Position numbers and translations under genes: made by a program. This document shows, piece after piece, positions 35,144 through 45,068 of a DNA stretch of 64,000 bases; within the stretch, counting starts at the first letter, position 1, and the number at the start of each line of letters is the position of its first letter. The DNA is taken from contig NZ_KI530712.1 in the NCBI RefSeq assembly GCF_000488215.1, positions 562,881 through 626,880 of the forward strand. The letters are read 5' to 3'. The notes under the pieces are model-generated. The model was not told the origin of the DNA, searched no databases, and saw only the letters and a program-made list of their open reading frames with translations. This DNA is from Acinetobacter nectaris CIP 110549. GTDB lineage: Bacteria; Pseudomonadota; Gammaproteobacteria; Pseudomonadales; Moraxellaceae.

Positions 35144-36256
35144 TTAACTTAAACGCCAGTAACCTTTAATATGATTATTTTTTCCTAGTAACTGTCTTTG
35201 ATTACGGAGATGGTGTCTAATGCATTTTGCGGCATTATTTTCCAAAGCTCCCCAAACATTCTCAATCACTTCTATTTGTTCCAATACCTCTATTACTTGT
35301 TGAGCTTGCTCAATCACATCATAATGAAGATATTTTAAAATTGTATTGTCTGGAAATACAAAGTCATCAAAATATTTCAGATCTGCTTCATCAGTACATA
35401 AAAGAATGACTGTTGGTGGAAACTTATTTTTCCAAAACTCTAAAATACCTGCTAATGCTGGATATGCTGTTTCATCTGCGATTAAAACAGTAGCACCTGA
35501 ATGTAAATGTGTATGTTTATCGTCTGTTTCTGTACGACTCGAAATCATAGAACCTTGCTCTAATTTAGAGACCCATGTACTACCCGCACTATTTCCATGC
35601 GTAAAAATATCGATATATCCATAATTTACCGATGATTTCTCTCGCGAAAAAGACTGTCTCAAAGTATATAGTCGTATATCTTTATTCATTGTTTCAAGAA
35701 GCTTTTGTCTTTTCTGACTAGAAAGATGTTTCATTACCAATAAGAAACAGTGATCAAATATATTTTTTATTAAGCTACTTTTCTGAGAAGGTCTAATTTT
35801 AATAGGCTGAGACTTCTCTAGAGCTTTTAACACCAACCCATAAGCGTAACCAGCATAATATTCAGGTAAAGGTAACTGACTTTTTATCGTCAATCTCGTG
35901 ATATTTTTACTCACTTGAAACTTTTCTACAACTTCAAAATATTGTTTTGTATTATTACTAAACTCAATTTTTTGCTTCACAAACGAATTATAAGCCAAAT
36001 ACAATATCTGTTCCTCAAGGTCACCTTTTAGCTCAAACCCAACAAAAAGCTCATTATATTTTTGTATCGATGACTCACGTACTTTTAGCAGAATCCCTTC
36101 TTCAAAAATATCAACAATATATGCCTCTTTTATCTGCAAATTTTTGCCGTAACTTTGAGCAATCATACATAACTCTTTGCTATGATCCTGATTCACATGA
36201 TCAAGAATGTCTAATTTACGATCTTGCTCTTGAATTTTAGTATATTTTTTATTCAT
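35144..36256 (-). CDS. Siderophore-interacting FAD protein (ferric-siderophore reductase) with DUF2470 domain
   Basis: A 370-residue protein. Residues about 15-90 are a DUF2470 domain (LDILDHVNQDHSKELCMIA), found in some iron/haem proteins; then the FAD-binding SIP domain with the flavin motif RLYTLRQ and HGNSAGSTWV, and the NAD(P)H-binding half with VLIADETAYPALAGIL and the family C-terminus IRHHLRNQRQLL..KGYWRLS. SIP enzymes reduce Fe(III) in imported ferric siderophores in the cytoplasm to release Fe(II). The DUF2470 fusion at the N-terminus is known but less common. It ends the operon TonB receptor-permease-SIP. Confidence 0.9.
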   Translation of the reverse strand: MNKKYTKIQEQDRKLDILDHVNQDHSKELCMIAQSYGKNLQIKEAYIVDIFEEGILLKVRESSIQKYNELFVGFELKGDLEEQILYLAYNSFVKQKIEFSNNTKQYFEVVEKFQVSKNITRLTIKSQLPLPEYYAGYAYGLVLKALEKSQPIKIRPSQKSSLIKNIFDHCFLLVMKHLSSQKRQKLLETMNKDIRLYTLRQSFSREKSSVNYGYIDIFTHGNSAGSTWVSKLEQGSMISSRTETDDKHTHLHSGATVLIADETAYPALAGILEFWKNKFPPTVILLCTDEADLKYFDDFVFPDNTILKYLHYDVIEQAQQVIEVLEQIEVIENVWGALENNAAKCIRHHLRNQRQLLGKNNHIKGYWRLS

Positions 36257-36270
36257 AATTAAATCTAAAC

Positions 36271-37488
36271 CTATAGATTATCTGTACTATCGGGCAATAA
36301 TTTCCATGTCAATGCTGTCACCATAAGCGCACAACCAAAAGTAAGAAAAACAACGGTGGTATATCCTATATGCTGAGCCAGTGCTAAACCAAGTGCCGAA
36401 TAAGCAAAGCCCATGAATACAACCAAACTAAATTGCAAACTAAAGAAAGTTGCTTTTGCTGGCATGAGCGATGCCCTATCCATAATTAATGTAGATAACG
36501 CAGACATCAAACCCGGATTTGCAATAAAATAAGCAAAAATAGCACTGTAAACCATCACCTTATGGGTATAGCCTAAAGTCAATGGAATAAATAAAAGGAG
36601 TGCGATTCCCTGTAATAAAGTCAGTGCAATAAGTGCAAACTTACGGCGTAGCTTATTAATGAGAAAACTTGCCAAAAATGCTGAGAATATCCCTACAATT
36701 GAACCAAATATTTTTGTTGCAAAACCAATGTCCATAAGTGACCATTTTGCATCAACCAATAAAGGGTTTAGCATGCCAAAAACGGCGGTAAAACCGATTG
36801 GATAAATAAATAATAAGCAGAACCAAACTCTATGTTGTTTTATAAAAACTTTAATTTGCTGTGCAAGACTTTTAAACTGTTCTGAAACATTTTTATGTGG
36901 CTTCTCATAAATACTTTCAGGTTCCTTATAAAAGAAAATTTGTACATTTGAAATCGCAGTTAAAAGTGCCAAGATCCATAGTGCACCTTGCCAATGTAGC
37001 CAAGGATATAAAATAAGAAGTAATCCACCACCAATAATATTACCCATTAAATTACTTGAGTATTGAATACTATTTGCAAACTGTCTTTCTGAAGCAATAA
37101 ATATTTTACATGCGAGCGCATCAACTGCTACATCTTGTACACTCATAAAAAATGTATAAATAATAAATAATATTAAGATTGTAGAAAAATGTTGCTGTAT
37201 ATCTAAGAAGCCACAAATAAATAACAAGACAGTCATCATAAACTGGGCAAATAATAACCAAGACCGATATTGACCTTGAAAGTAAATTCTAAAACTATCC
37301 ACTAATGGCGCATATAACACCTTTCCTAATAACGGTAATGCAACTAAATTAATTAAAGCAAGTTTATCTAACGCAATACCACTTTGCCTGAGTATGGCGA
37401 ATGCTGCTGAAATAATAAAAGCAATGCCAATGTATTGTGTTGTATATACACTAATCAGTAATGGCCATGGTTTTTTATCATGATTCAT
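36271..37488 (-). CDS. RhtX/FptX-like siderophore permease (MFS)
   Basis: A membrane protein of about 405 residues with twelve helices and the N-terminal pattern PWPLLISVYTTQYIGIAFI..ALPLLGKVLYAPLVDSF seen in RhtX/FptX and related AmpG-like single-protein importers. These carry whole ferric siderophores across the inner membrane without an ABC system. The start is set at the ATG at 37488 (GGGA 9 bases before); the longer frame starts at a TTG at 37503. Sits between the receptor and the reductase, 14 bases before the latter, which completes a minimal uptake route. The family call is from pattern only. Confidence 0.82.
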   Translation of the reverse strand: MNHDKKPWPLLISVYTTQYIGIAFIISAAFAILRQSGIALDKLALINLVALPLLGKVLYAPLVDSFRIYFQGQYRSWLLFAQFMMTVLLFICGFLDIQQHFSTILILFIIYTFFMSVQDVAVDALACKIFIASERQFANSIQYSSNLMGNIIGGGLLLILYPWLHWQGALWILALLTAISNVQIFFYKEPESIYEKPHKNVSEQFKSLAQQIKVFIKQHRVWFCLLFIYPIGFTAVFGMLNPLLVDAKWSLMDIGFATKIFGSIVGIFSAFLASFLINKLRRKFALIALTLLQGIALLLFIPLTLGYTHKVMVYSAIFAYFIANPGLMSALSTLIMDRASLMPAKATFFSLQFSLVVFMGFAYSALGLALAQHIGYTTVVFLTFGCALMVTALTWKLLPDSTDNL

Positions 37489-37516
37489 GTGCAACATTCC
37501 CAAGCCAAAAAATCAA

Positions 37517-39670
37517 TTAAAAATCAAATGACATAGATAGTTTAAGCGTACGTGGTGCACCTTCAGAAAGGTAATATCCAGCATAAACACCTGTCCAATA
37601 ATTCTTATTCATTACATTTTCCACGCCACCAATAAATGTGGTTTTATGTCCAGCAATAGATGTAATATAACGAGCGCCTAAATCCCAACGGAACCAACTC
37701 GGAATCTGTTTTGTATTTGCCGTATCTACATATTCACTACCGGTATAAACAGTGTTAGTGGTCAATGTTAATCCTTGTAATTGCGGAATATCCCACTCTA
37801 AACCAAGATTAGATTGCCAATGTGGCACACCATATGCTCTATTTCCATTATAGGTGCCAGATGCTGTTTTCGTCGTAATCGCATCTATATAACTCACACC
37901 ACCAAGTAATCTTACACTTTCTGTGATATTCCCCGCAGTCGTCCACTCTATACCACGATTCCGCTGCTCACCATCTGCGTTATAACTATTACTCGACTTA
38001 TCATAAATCATGCTTGGTTTATTAATTTGATAAATACTTAATGTATTTCTAAAGTTTCCATTTTCCCATTTTGTGCCAAGTTCATACTGCTTTGTTTTAT
38101 AAGGTGCGAAAACTTGGCCATAGTTTGTAGCAGTTGTTGCTGTAACTTGATCACCTTGGCTTAGTCCTTCAATATAATTACCATATAAAGAAATAGAGTT
38201 ATTCCAAGGCTTAATCACGAATCCAATTGCTGGCGTTACTGCACTCTTTTTATAATATGTCGTTCCTGTAATCGCTATTCCACTATTTGTCCAACTCTGG
38301 CTTTTTACATTTTGGAAACGTGTTCCAAGCAGCAGTTGATACTTCCCATCGACAAAAGAAAGATTATCGGCAAGTGCAATACCCGACAATGTAGTTCCTT
38401 TAGTTTTTGGTACAAAGGTCGGATCATTTGGAAACAGATTATTATTGATCGGTGCATAGATATTCGATTTCCACGACAATGTACTATAACCCGAGTCTGT
38501 ATTTTGCTTTTCTACATTTCCACTTAATACAAGATTATGATCAATAACGCCAGTTTTAAACTGCCCACGTATACCCAACCCCCCTGAAGTTGTATGTGTA
38601 ATATTGGTGATATTACGCCCAATAGCAAGACAACCACCATCCGTACTACTTACAGTACATAACGCATTATTTGCAATTGCACCGTGCGATTCTTGCTCTT
38701 TAGTGCCACCACTTACATACGCTGTCCAATTCGGTACAACATCATATTCCACATGTCCAATAATGGCTTTAGTTTCACTACTTGCGTACGCACCTTTCAT
38801 AATATTCGTAGAATCTTTTGGTGCTTTCAAAATAGAAGAAGTCGTAAAGTACGCCATTAATGGCATACCTCCTTCATATTTTTCTTTAATATAATATGCA
38901 TCTAATGATGTTCTTAACCGATCGCCACGATAATCTAGTGCAATTGATCCGAGTGTTCGGTCTTCAGTTTGCCCATTAAGTGTCGTATCTCCATGACCTT
39001 TAACTGTATTTACACGGACACCAAACTTATTGCCTTCACCAAAGCGACGCCCAACATCTAGATGCCCATCAACATTTGATTTTGATGTATAACTTGTCGT
39101 AAAACGTGTAATAGGCTCATCCTTTGCTCGTTTAGGTACTAGATTTACCGTACCACCGACACTTCCTCCAAGAGACATACCATAAAGCATCGCACTCGTT
39201 CCACGTAATACTTCTACACGCTCTAAAAATTCCGTTGGTGTACGATTATGTGGGCTTAAACCATATAGACCATTCCATGCAAATTCTTCAGTCGTGACAT
39301 TTAAACCACGAATATTAAAGTACTCTCCTAAACTATTTTCCCCAAAATAATTACGCACAGAAGGTTCACTTGCCAATGCTTCTGCAACACTTTTTGCCTG
39401 ATGGTCTTCTATATATTTTGCTGTATAGCTGGCTGTACTAAATGGTGTATTAAGCGCATCTTTATTCCCCAATATACCAATTTGACTCTCACGACTCACT
39501 TGCCCGACTGAAATTGTATCTGGTGTATTTTTTGTTGATTCAAGATTAATGGCAGGTAAAACTTGATACTTATCATTTGTTTCAGTAGATGCTTGCGTTG
39601 CTTGAGAAAGCATTACACATGCAATGCTTATCCCTAGTACAGAAAGTTTAAAACTTAATACATTATTCAT
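37517..39670 (-). CDS. TonB-dependent siderophore receptor
   Basis: About 717 residues: signal peptide (LSVLGISIACVMLSQATQA), plug domain (about 60-200; SVAEALASEPSVRNYFGEN, IRGLNVTTEEFAWNGLYG, VEVLRGTSAMLYGMSLGGSVGGTVNLVPKR) and barrel ending SMSFDF with a terminal Phe. This is the TIGR01783 type used for ferric siderophores. Start set at ATG 39670 with AAGG 6 bases upstream; the longer frame begins with GTG. A Fur box lies 42 bases above. The siderophore cannot be named from sequence; no biosynthesis genes are in the window. Confidence 0.93.
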   Translation of the reverse strand: MNNVLSFKLSVLGISIACVMLSQATQASTETNDKYQVLPAINLESTKNTPDTISVGQVSRESQIGILGNKDALNTPFSTASYTAKYIEDHQAKSVAEALASEPSVRNYFGENSLGEYFNIRGLNVTTEEFAWNGLYGLSPHNRTPTEFLERVEVLRGTSAMLYGMSLGGSVGGTVNLVPKRAKDEPITRFTTSYTSKSNVDGHLDVGRRFGEGNKFGVRVNTVKGHGDTTLNGQTEDRTLGSIALDYRGDRLRTSLDAYYIKEKYEGGMPLMAYFTTSSILKAPKDSTNIMKGAYASSETKAIIGHVEYDVVPNWTAYVSGGTKEQESHGAIANNALCTVSSTDGGCLAIGRNITNITHTTSGGLGIRGQFKTGVIDHNLVLSGNVEKQNTDSGYSTLSWKSNIYAPINNNLFPNDPTFVPKTKGTTLSGIALADNLSFVDGKYQLLLGTRFQNVKSQSWTNSGIAITGTTYYKKSAVTPAIGFVIKPWNNSISLYGNYIEGLSQGDQVTATTATNYGQVFAPYKTKQYELGTKWENGNFRNTLSIYQINKPSMIYDKSSNSYNADGEQRNRGIEWTTAGNITESVRLLGGVSYIDAITTKTASGTYNGNRAYGVPHWQSNLGLEWDIPQLQGLTLTTNTVYTGSEYVDTANTKQIPSWFRWDLGARYITSIAGHKTTFIGGVENVMNKNYWTGVYAGYYLSEGAPRTLKLSMSFDF

Positions 39671-39711
39671 TTTGCGCCTTGTCACTATCCAAGCATAAAA
39701 ATTTATGCAAT

Positions 39712-39730
39712 AGTACTAATAATCATTCTC
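39712..39730 (-). promoter_or_regulatory. Fur box before the siderophore receptor
   Basis: TAATAATCATTCTC at 39717-39730 matches 12 of 14 bases of the Fur consensus (14 of 19 over the full box), 42 bases before the receptor start. Confidence 0.7.
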
Positions 39731-39830
39731 AACGAACAGGAAAGATCCGCAATAATTTAGAAAAATAAGAAAAGTTATTGAAATTTATGATTTTATTTTT
39801 AATAATAGTATGATTTTTTTATATGACATA

Positions 39831-39863
39831 AAAAAAGCCCCAAGATTAATCTTGAGGCTTTTA
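39831..39863 (-). terminator. Terminator after tRNA-Gly
   Basis: On the minus strand AAAAGCCTCAAGATTAATCTTGGGGCTTTTTTT: an 11-bp stem with one mismatch followed by a run of T, 7 bases past the tRNA 3' end. Confidence 0.85.
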
Positions 39864-39869
39864 AAATTT

Positions 39870-39945
<76 letters not shown>

Positions 39946-39989
39946 AATGTGGCACATTATAGACTAGAGAAAATCTTTGTCAAGAATTT

Positions 39990-41411
39990 TTAATCTGCTC
40001 TACGCCACACTGTTCCCTGACGTGTATCTTCCAATACAATACCTTTATCGAGTAAATGCTGACGCACTCCATCTGCTTTTGCAAAATCTTTCGCTTTTTT
40101 TGCATCAACACGCGCTGCAATCAGTCCTTCAATTTCAGCATCAGACAATTCAAGTGCTGTTTGACCAATATCTGACTTTAGGAAGTTATCGACTGAATGC
40201 TGTACCAGACCAAGAATATCAACTAAATATCTCAGCGTAGCATGATAACGGCGAGCCTCATTTTCAGCTTCTTCTTTCACTGCCCGATTTAACTCACGAG
40301 ATACTTCAAAAATAACAGCTAGCGCTTCGGCTGTATTAAAGTCATCTCTCATGACCTGATTAAAACGATCAATATATGTTTGTTCTACAGACTCAGAGAC
40401 TGTCATTCCATAGCGCTGTTCAAATACTTTAAATGCATTATAAAAACGTGTCAGTGCAGCCTTAGACTCTTTAAGTGCAGTATCAGAAAAGTTAATCGGA
40501 CTACGATAATGTGAAGACATAATAAAATAACGAATGACTTCAGGATGAAACTTTTGCATCACATCACGAATTGTGAAAAAGTTTCCTAAAGACTTCGACA
40601 TCTTCTCGCCATCGACATTCACAAAGCCAACATGCATCCAATAGTTTACATATTGCTCGCCAGTTGCTGCTTCACTTTGTGCAATTTCATTTTCATGATG
40701 TGGAAATGGTAAATCTCCACCACCACCATGGATATCAAAATGATTTCCTAAGCAGCATGTAGACATTGCTGAACATTCAATATGCCAACCCGGACGACCA
40801 TTACCCCATGGAGAATTCCAAAATGGTTCACTTGGCTTCGCATGTTTCCATAATACAAAATCAAATGGATGCTTTTTCTCCACTTCTACATCTACACGGT
40901 CACTTGCACCCGCTTGCATATCTTCAAGCTTACGACCAGATAGTCGACCATAACGTTTGAACTTATCGACTTCAAAATATACGTCGCCATTATTTGCAGC
41001 ATAAGCCGTACCATTCTTCACCAATGTACCAATCATATTTTGCATTTCATCAATATAATCAGTTGCTTTTGGCGATTGATCTGGTGGTACACAACCCAAT
41101 GCAGCAAAGTCTTCATTCATTGCATCAATAAACTTTGTTGTCAGTTCACCAATACTTTCTCCACGCTCATTGGCGCGTTGAATAATTTTGTCATCAATAT
41201 CTGTAATATTACGAATATATTGAACTTTCCAGCCTTGGCTACGTAAAAACCGAATAATATAGTCAAATGCAACCACTGTGCGAGCATGCCCAATGTGACA
41301 GTAGTCATAAACCGTCATCCCACAGACATAGATGTCAATATGGCCATCTTTACGTGGGACAAATTCAACTTTTTTACGTTGCTCTGAGTTATATAAAACA
41401 AATGGTTGCAT
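39990..41411 (-). CDS. cysS: Cysteinyl-tRNA synthetase
   Basis: Charges tRNA-Cys. 473 residues (E. coli 461). Class I signatures are present: the zinc ligand and HIGH box in [17 protein letters not shown], zinc ligands WHIECSAMS, the His pair in [11 protein letters not shown], and KMSKS in [12 protein letters not shown]. The C-terminal anticodon-binding domain ends in [12 protein letters not shown]. No ribosome-binding oddity; it is divergent from kdsD with 193 bases between. Confidence 0.97.
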   Translation of the reverse strand: MQPFVLYNSEQRKKVEFVPRKDGHIDIYVCGMTVYDYCHIGHARTVVAFDYIIRFLRSQGWKVQYIRNITDIDDKIIQRANERGESIGELTTKFIDAMNEDFAALGCVPPDQSPKATDYIDEMQNMIGTLVKNGTAYAANNGDVYFEVDKFKRYGRLSGRKLEDMQAGASDRVDVEVEKKHPFDFVLWKHAKPSEPFWNSPWGNGRPGWHIECSAMSTCCLGNHFDIHGGGGDLPFPHHENEIAQSEAATGEQYVNYWMHVGFVNVDGEKMSKSLGNFFTIRDVMQKFHPEVIRYFIMSSHYRSPINFSDTALKESKAALTRFYNAFKVFEQRYGMTVSESVEQTYIDRFNQVMRDDFNTAEALAVIFEVSRELNRAVKEEAENEARRYHATLRYLVDILGLVQHSVDNFLKSDIGQTALELSDAEIEGLIAARVDAKKAKDFAKADGVRQHLLDKGIVLEDTRQGTVWRRAD

Positions 41412-41604
41412 AAATCTTAATTTGTTTAAACGAAAGATATTTTATCATAACTGATCCATTGTTTTTCACAAAGTCTTATACAATAAAAATGCTAAGTTTG
41501 TGAAAAGATATACATTTAAAAACATGCATTTGTTTGTTATATGATACTATGCATATGATTTTTCGGTATATCCTCATACCCGTTGTTGCATAAGGTAATC
41601 TGCT

Positions 41605-42597
41605 TTGAATTTTCCAAATCCACCCAACGAAGTTGATTTTAAAAAGGTTGCGTTAGAAACGCTAAAAATAGAGCAACAAGCACTAAATATATTAGCGAAT
41701 GAAATTGACGATCGCTTTGTTCGTGCTTGCCAAATTATTCTTGCATGTAAAGGCCGTTTGGTCATTACAGGCATGGGCAAATCTGGGCATATTGGCAGAA
41801 AAATGGCTGCAACATTTGCATCAACAGGTACGCCTTCATTTTTCATGCATCCGGGTGAAGCAGGTCACGGCGACTTAGGCATGCTCGTCAAAGGTGATGT
41901 TCTCATTGCAATTTCAAACTCAGGAAAGAGTGATGAAATTATGATGCTCATGCCTTTGGTAAAACACTTAGAAATTCCACTCATTACGATTAGTGCAACA
42001 AACCACGGCCCTATGCCTCAAAATGCAGATGTAGCACTTACATTGGGTGACTTGCAAGAAGCCTGCCCTCTTGGCCTTGCACCTACATCAAGTACAACAG
42101 CAACACTTGCTCTTGGCGATGCGCTTGCTGTCGCATTACTGGACGCTCGTGGTTTTACTTCAGATGATTTTGCAAGATCTCACCCTGCAGGTGCATTAGG
42201 AAAACGCTTACTTTTACATGTAAAAAATCTCATGCACACAGGTGATGCGCTCCCACGTGTGGCACCTGAAACAAAAATGGGACAGGTTTTATTTGAAATT
42301 ACAGAAAAACGTTTAGGCTTAACCACAGTTGTTGATAAAAACAATACATTACTCGGTATATTCACGGATGGAGACTTACGCCGTCTGATCGATAAACAAC
42401 AAGGTTTTGATGTAAACTTACCTATCTCTGAAGTTATGATAAAAAACCCAACAACGATTTCAGAAGATGAACGTGCTGTCAAAGCATTAACACAATTAAA
42501 TGCTAAAAAAATTAATCAATTTGTTGTTGTAGATGGTGCAAATAAAGTCATTGGTGTACTGGGTATGCATGACCTTATTCGCGCAGGAGTAGCATAA
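41605..42597 (+). CDS. kdsD: Arabinose-5-phosphate isomerase KdsD
   Basis: Converts ribulose-5-phosphate to arabinose-5-phosphate, the first step to Kdo for LPS. 330 residues: SIS domain (about 40-185; ITGMGKSGHIGRKMAATFAST, ISNSGKSDEI, SSTTATLALGDALAVALL) and two CBS domains (about 210-330). The start codon is TTG at 41605, with AAGG 9 bases upstream; no ATG is available before the conserved region. First gene of the kdsD-kdsC-lptC-lptA-lptB operon; kdsC starts 1 base after its stop. Confidence 0.95.
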   Translation: MNFPNPPNEVDFKKVALETLKIEQQALNILANEIDDRFVRACQIILACKGRLVITGMGKSGHIGRKMAATFASTGTPSFFMHPGEAGHGDLGMLVKGDVLIAISNSGKSDEIMMLMPLVKHLEIPLITISATNHGPMPQNADVALTLGDLQEACPLGLAPTSSTTATLALGDALAVALLDARGFTSDDFARSHPAGALGKRLLLHVKNLMHTGDALPRVAPETKMGQVLFEITEKRLGLTTVVDKNNTLLGIFTDGDLRRLIDKQQGFDVNLPISEVMIKNPTTISEDERAVKALTQLNAKKINQFVVVDGANKVIGVLGMHDLIRAGVA

Positions 42598-42598
42598 T

Positions 42599-43138
42599 AT
42601 GACTTCTCAAATATACTTTGAAAAAGCAAAAGAAATACAAGCACTCGTTTTAGATGTCGATGGCATATTAAGCGATGGTTTTGTTACCCTCACGAACTCG
42701 GATGATGAAATTAAATCATTTGATATTCGTGATGGACTTGGTATGAAGCTTGTGCAACAAGCAGGTCTCAAAGTCATTATTATTACAGGTCGTCAAAGCC
42801 AGATTGTCACTAAAAGAATGACTGACCTAGGTGTAGACCTAATTTATCAAGGGCGTGAAGATAAAGGCACTGCTTTACAAGAAGCGTGCAAACAGCTTTC
42901 TTTAGACCCTCAAAATTGCTTATATATGGGTGACGATTGGCCTGACCTTTCGGCTTTTTCAATTGCAGGAATAAAAGTGACTGTGCCTAATGGGCATATA
43001 GAGGTTCGTAAACGTGCCGACTTTGTCACACAAGCTATGGGTGGCCGCGGTGCTGTACGTGAAGTATGTGACCTTTTGCTCCAAGCGAATGGCACTTACG
43101 AACAGCTTCTTGAAAAATATTTAGCAACATCTCATTAA
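42599..43138 (+). CDS. kdsC: Kdo-8-phosphate phosphatase KdsC
   Basis: A HAD-superfamily phosphatase that removes phosphate from Kdo-8-P. 179 residues. HAD motif I LDVDGILSDG (nucleophile Asp), motif II IITGRQSQI, the Lys in REDKGTALQ and motif IV YMGDDWPDLSAF are all present; no cap domain, as usual for this tetrameric C0 subfamily. Positioned between kdsD and lptC as in E. coli. Confidence 0.96.
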   Translation: MTSQIYFEKAKEIQALVLDVDGILSDGFVTLTNSDDEIKSFDIRDGLGMKLVQQAGLKVIIITGRQSQIVTKRMTDLGVDLIYQGREDKGTALQEACKQLSLDPQNCLYMGDDWPDLSAFSIAGIKVTVPNGHIEVRKRADFVTQAMGGRGAVREVCDLLLQANGTYEQLLEKYLATSH

Positions 43139-43172
43139 AGCTCTTAACGATTTAGTTTGATAAACTACGCTT

Positions 43173-43721
43173 ATGGAAACAAAAAACTTATATGTCATTG
43201 CACTTGTGATTGCAGCCGTAAGCGGTGGTTACTATTACTATAGTGGGAATAGTAAAAAGCTAGATACCAATGCATCACGCAACATGACTTACGCTGCACA
43301 AAACGTTCAACTGACTCAAACTGATGAGAAGGGCGATGTTTCAATACGCGCATCTGTAGACCAAATTATACAAAACAAACAAGATGCAACCACACAAATG
43401 TATAATTTACATGCTACAACATATAGTCATGGACAAGAAAATGGTACATATTATGCCCCACGTGGTGATGGCTATAATGACAACCAAAAACTTGTCCTAA
43501 GAGATGATGTTGTCGTTAATAGAAACTCTCCTCAAGGTATGATTACATTTAAAACTGATGAGCTTACAGGCTATCCAAAAGAAAAACGTATAGAAACCAA
43601 CCGCACTGTAAATATTGATTCTACACAAAGCCAATTTGTCAGTCAGGGCTTAAATGCCGATCTTAATTCAGGACAATATGAGTTTTTTAATATTCGAGGA
43701 AAGTATGCACCTAAATCCTAA
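43173..43721 (+). CDS. lptC: LPS export protein LptC
   Basis: A 182-residue bitopic protein with one N-terminal membrane helix (YVIALVIAAVSGGYYYYS) and a periplasmic beta-jellyroll that takes LPS from LptBFG and hands it to LptA. The family signs are MTYAAQNVQLTQTDEKGDVSIRA and LRDDVVVNRNSPQ..FKTDELTGYP. It overlaps the start of lptA by 17 bases. Confidence 0.94.
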   Translation: METKNLYVIALVIAAVSGGYYYYSGNSKKLDTNASRNMTYAAQNVQLTQTDEKGDVSIRASVDQIIQNKQDATTQMYNLHATTYSHGQENGTYYAPRGDGYNDNQKLVLRDDVVVNRNSPQGMITFKTDELTGYPKEKRIETNRTVNIDSTQSQFVSQGLNADLNSGQYEFFNIRGKYAPKS

Positions 43722-44292
43722 AAAACAATCTCATTATAAAGCTTTCCTAAAATGCGTTATGGTAGGTACGTTATCGCTCACGGCAATGGCTACTTTTGCT
43801 ATACCTAGCGACCGTAATCAACCAATTTCTTTAGTTGCAGACCGTGCAACTTATAATGATAAAACAGGCGTAACGACATATACGGGCAATGTGATTATTG
43901 AACAAGGTACAATGAAGTTACAAGCAGCTTCAGTTATTGCTCAACTCAATAAAAACCGTCAAATTAGTACTGTTACAGCAACAGGCAACCCTGCTCGCTT
44001 CCAACAAAAAATGGATGTAAACAAAGGACTGGCAAAAGGTCAGGGTCAGAAAATTGTTTATAATGCAGACTCAGGAATTATTATTCTGACAGGAAATGCC
44101 TTTGTCGACCAAGATGGCGCAAGTGTAAAAGGTGAAACTTTACGCTATAGCATGAATAAAGGCGACATTGAAGCCATTGGTAGTAGTAACTCTACTGCAA
44201 CCAATACCAGTGCTTCTGAGAACCGAGGTCGTGTACAAATCGTAATTCCACCGAACACATCAAAAGCAGCACCTGGAGCTGTTGGCCAATGA
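43705..44292 (+). CDS. lptA: LPS export protein LptA
   Basis: Periplasmic bridge protein of the Lpt machine. From the chosen ATG (43705, GAGGA 5 bases before) it has about 195 residues: signal peptide ([17 protein letters not shown]), then the OstA-type fold with [36 protein letters not shown] and ARFQQKMD. The longer frame from 43654 lacks a ribosome-binding site and would add 17 residues before the signal peptide. Its stop overlaps the lptB start as ATGA. Confidence 0.93.
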   Translation: MHLNPKKQSHYKAFLKCVMVGTLSLTAMATFAIPSDRNQPISLVADRATYNDKTGVTTYTGNVIIEQGTMKLQAASVIAQLNKNRQISTVTATGNPARFQQKMDVNKGLAKGQGQKIVYNADSGIIILTGNAFVDQDGASVKGETLRYSMNKGDIEAIGSSNSTATNTSASENRGRVQIVIPPNTSKAAPGAVGQ

Positions 44293-45032
44293 GTACAGCA
44301 ATGACACCACAAACACTTCGAATCAAGCACCTCGCGAAGAACTATAGTAAACGCTGGGTTGTAAAAGATGTTTCATTTGAAATGCAAAGTGGACAAATTG
44401 TAGGACTACTGGGCCCCAATGGTGCAGGTAAAACAACTAGCTTTTATATGGTTGTGGGACTTGTTCGTATGGATAAAGGTGAAATCTACTTAGACGACCA
44501 AGACCTGTCTAACTTTGCAATGCACGAACGTGCACGCAAAGGTTTAGGCTACCTTCCCCAAGAAGCATCTATTTTCCGTAAGCTTACAATTGGGGAAAAT
44601 ATTATGGCTATTTTAGAAACACGAAAGTCTTTAAATAAAGCACAACGCGAACAGCGTTTAAAAGAATTGCTTGAAGACTTTAAAATTAGCCATATTAAAG
44701 ACTCTCTTGGTATGAGTGTATCTGGTGGTGAACGTCGTCGTGCAGAAATCGCACGTGCCTTAGCAGCAGACCCAAAATTTATGCTGCTCGATGAACCTTT
44801 TGCAGGTGTTGACCCAATCTCTGTCGGCGATATTAAAGATATTATTCAAACGCTGAAAGATCGTGGTATTGGTGTTCTCATTACAGATCATAATGTACGT
44901 GAAACACTTGCCATCTGTGAAAAAGCATACATTGTAAGTGAGGGTGCTGTTATTGCCGAAGGCACAGCCGCTGAAGTCCTTGCTAACAGCACCGTTCGTG
45001 AGGTTTATTTGGGTGATGACTTTACAGTCTAA
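44289..45032 (+). CDS. lptB: LPS export ATPase LptB
   Basis: The ATPase that drives LPS extraction with LptF/LptG. 247 residues with Walker [16 protein letters not shown]-loop [13 protein letters not shown], signature [13 protein letters not shown], Walker [14 protein letters not shown] and H-loop ITDHNVRE. The C-terminal extension of LptB is present (YLGDDFTV). Translationally coupled to lptA by a 4-base overlap. lptF and lptG are not in the window. Confidence 0.97.
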   Translation: MSTAMTPQTLRIKHLAKNYSKRWVVKDVSFEMQSGQIVGLLGPNGAGKTTSFYMVVGLVRMDKGEIYLDDQDLSNFAMHERARKGLGYLPQEASIFRKLTIGENIMAILETRKSLNKAQREQRLKELLEDFKISHIKDSLGMSVSGGERRRAEIARALAADPKFMLLDEPFAGVDPISVGDIKDIIQTLKDRGIGVLITDHNVRETLAICEKAYIVSEGAVIAEGTAAEVLANSTVREVYLGDDFTV

Positions 45033-45039
45033 ATAATGA

Positions 45040-45068
45040 AAGCAAGGTTAAACCTTTTAGCCTTGCTT
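45040..45068. terminator. Hairpin between lptB and the PepSY gene
   Basis: AAGCAAGG (45040-45047) pairs with CCTTGCTT (45061-45068); it can serve as terminator for the convergent genes and overlaps the PepSY gene stop. T-tracts are short. Confidence 0.6.
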
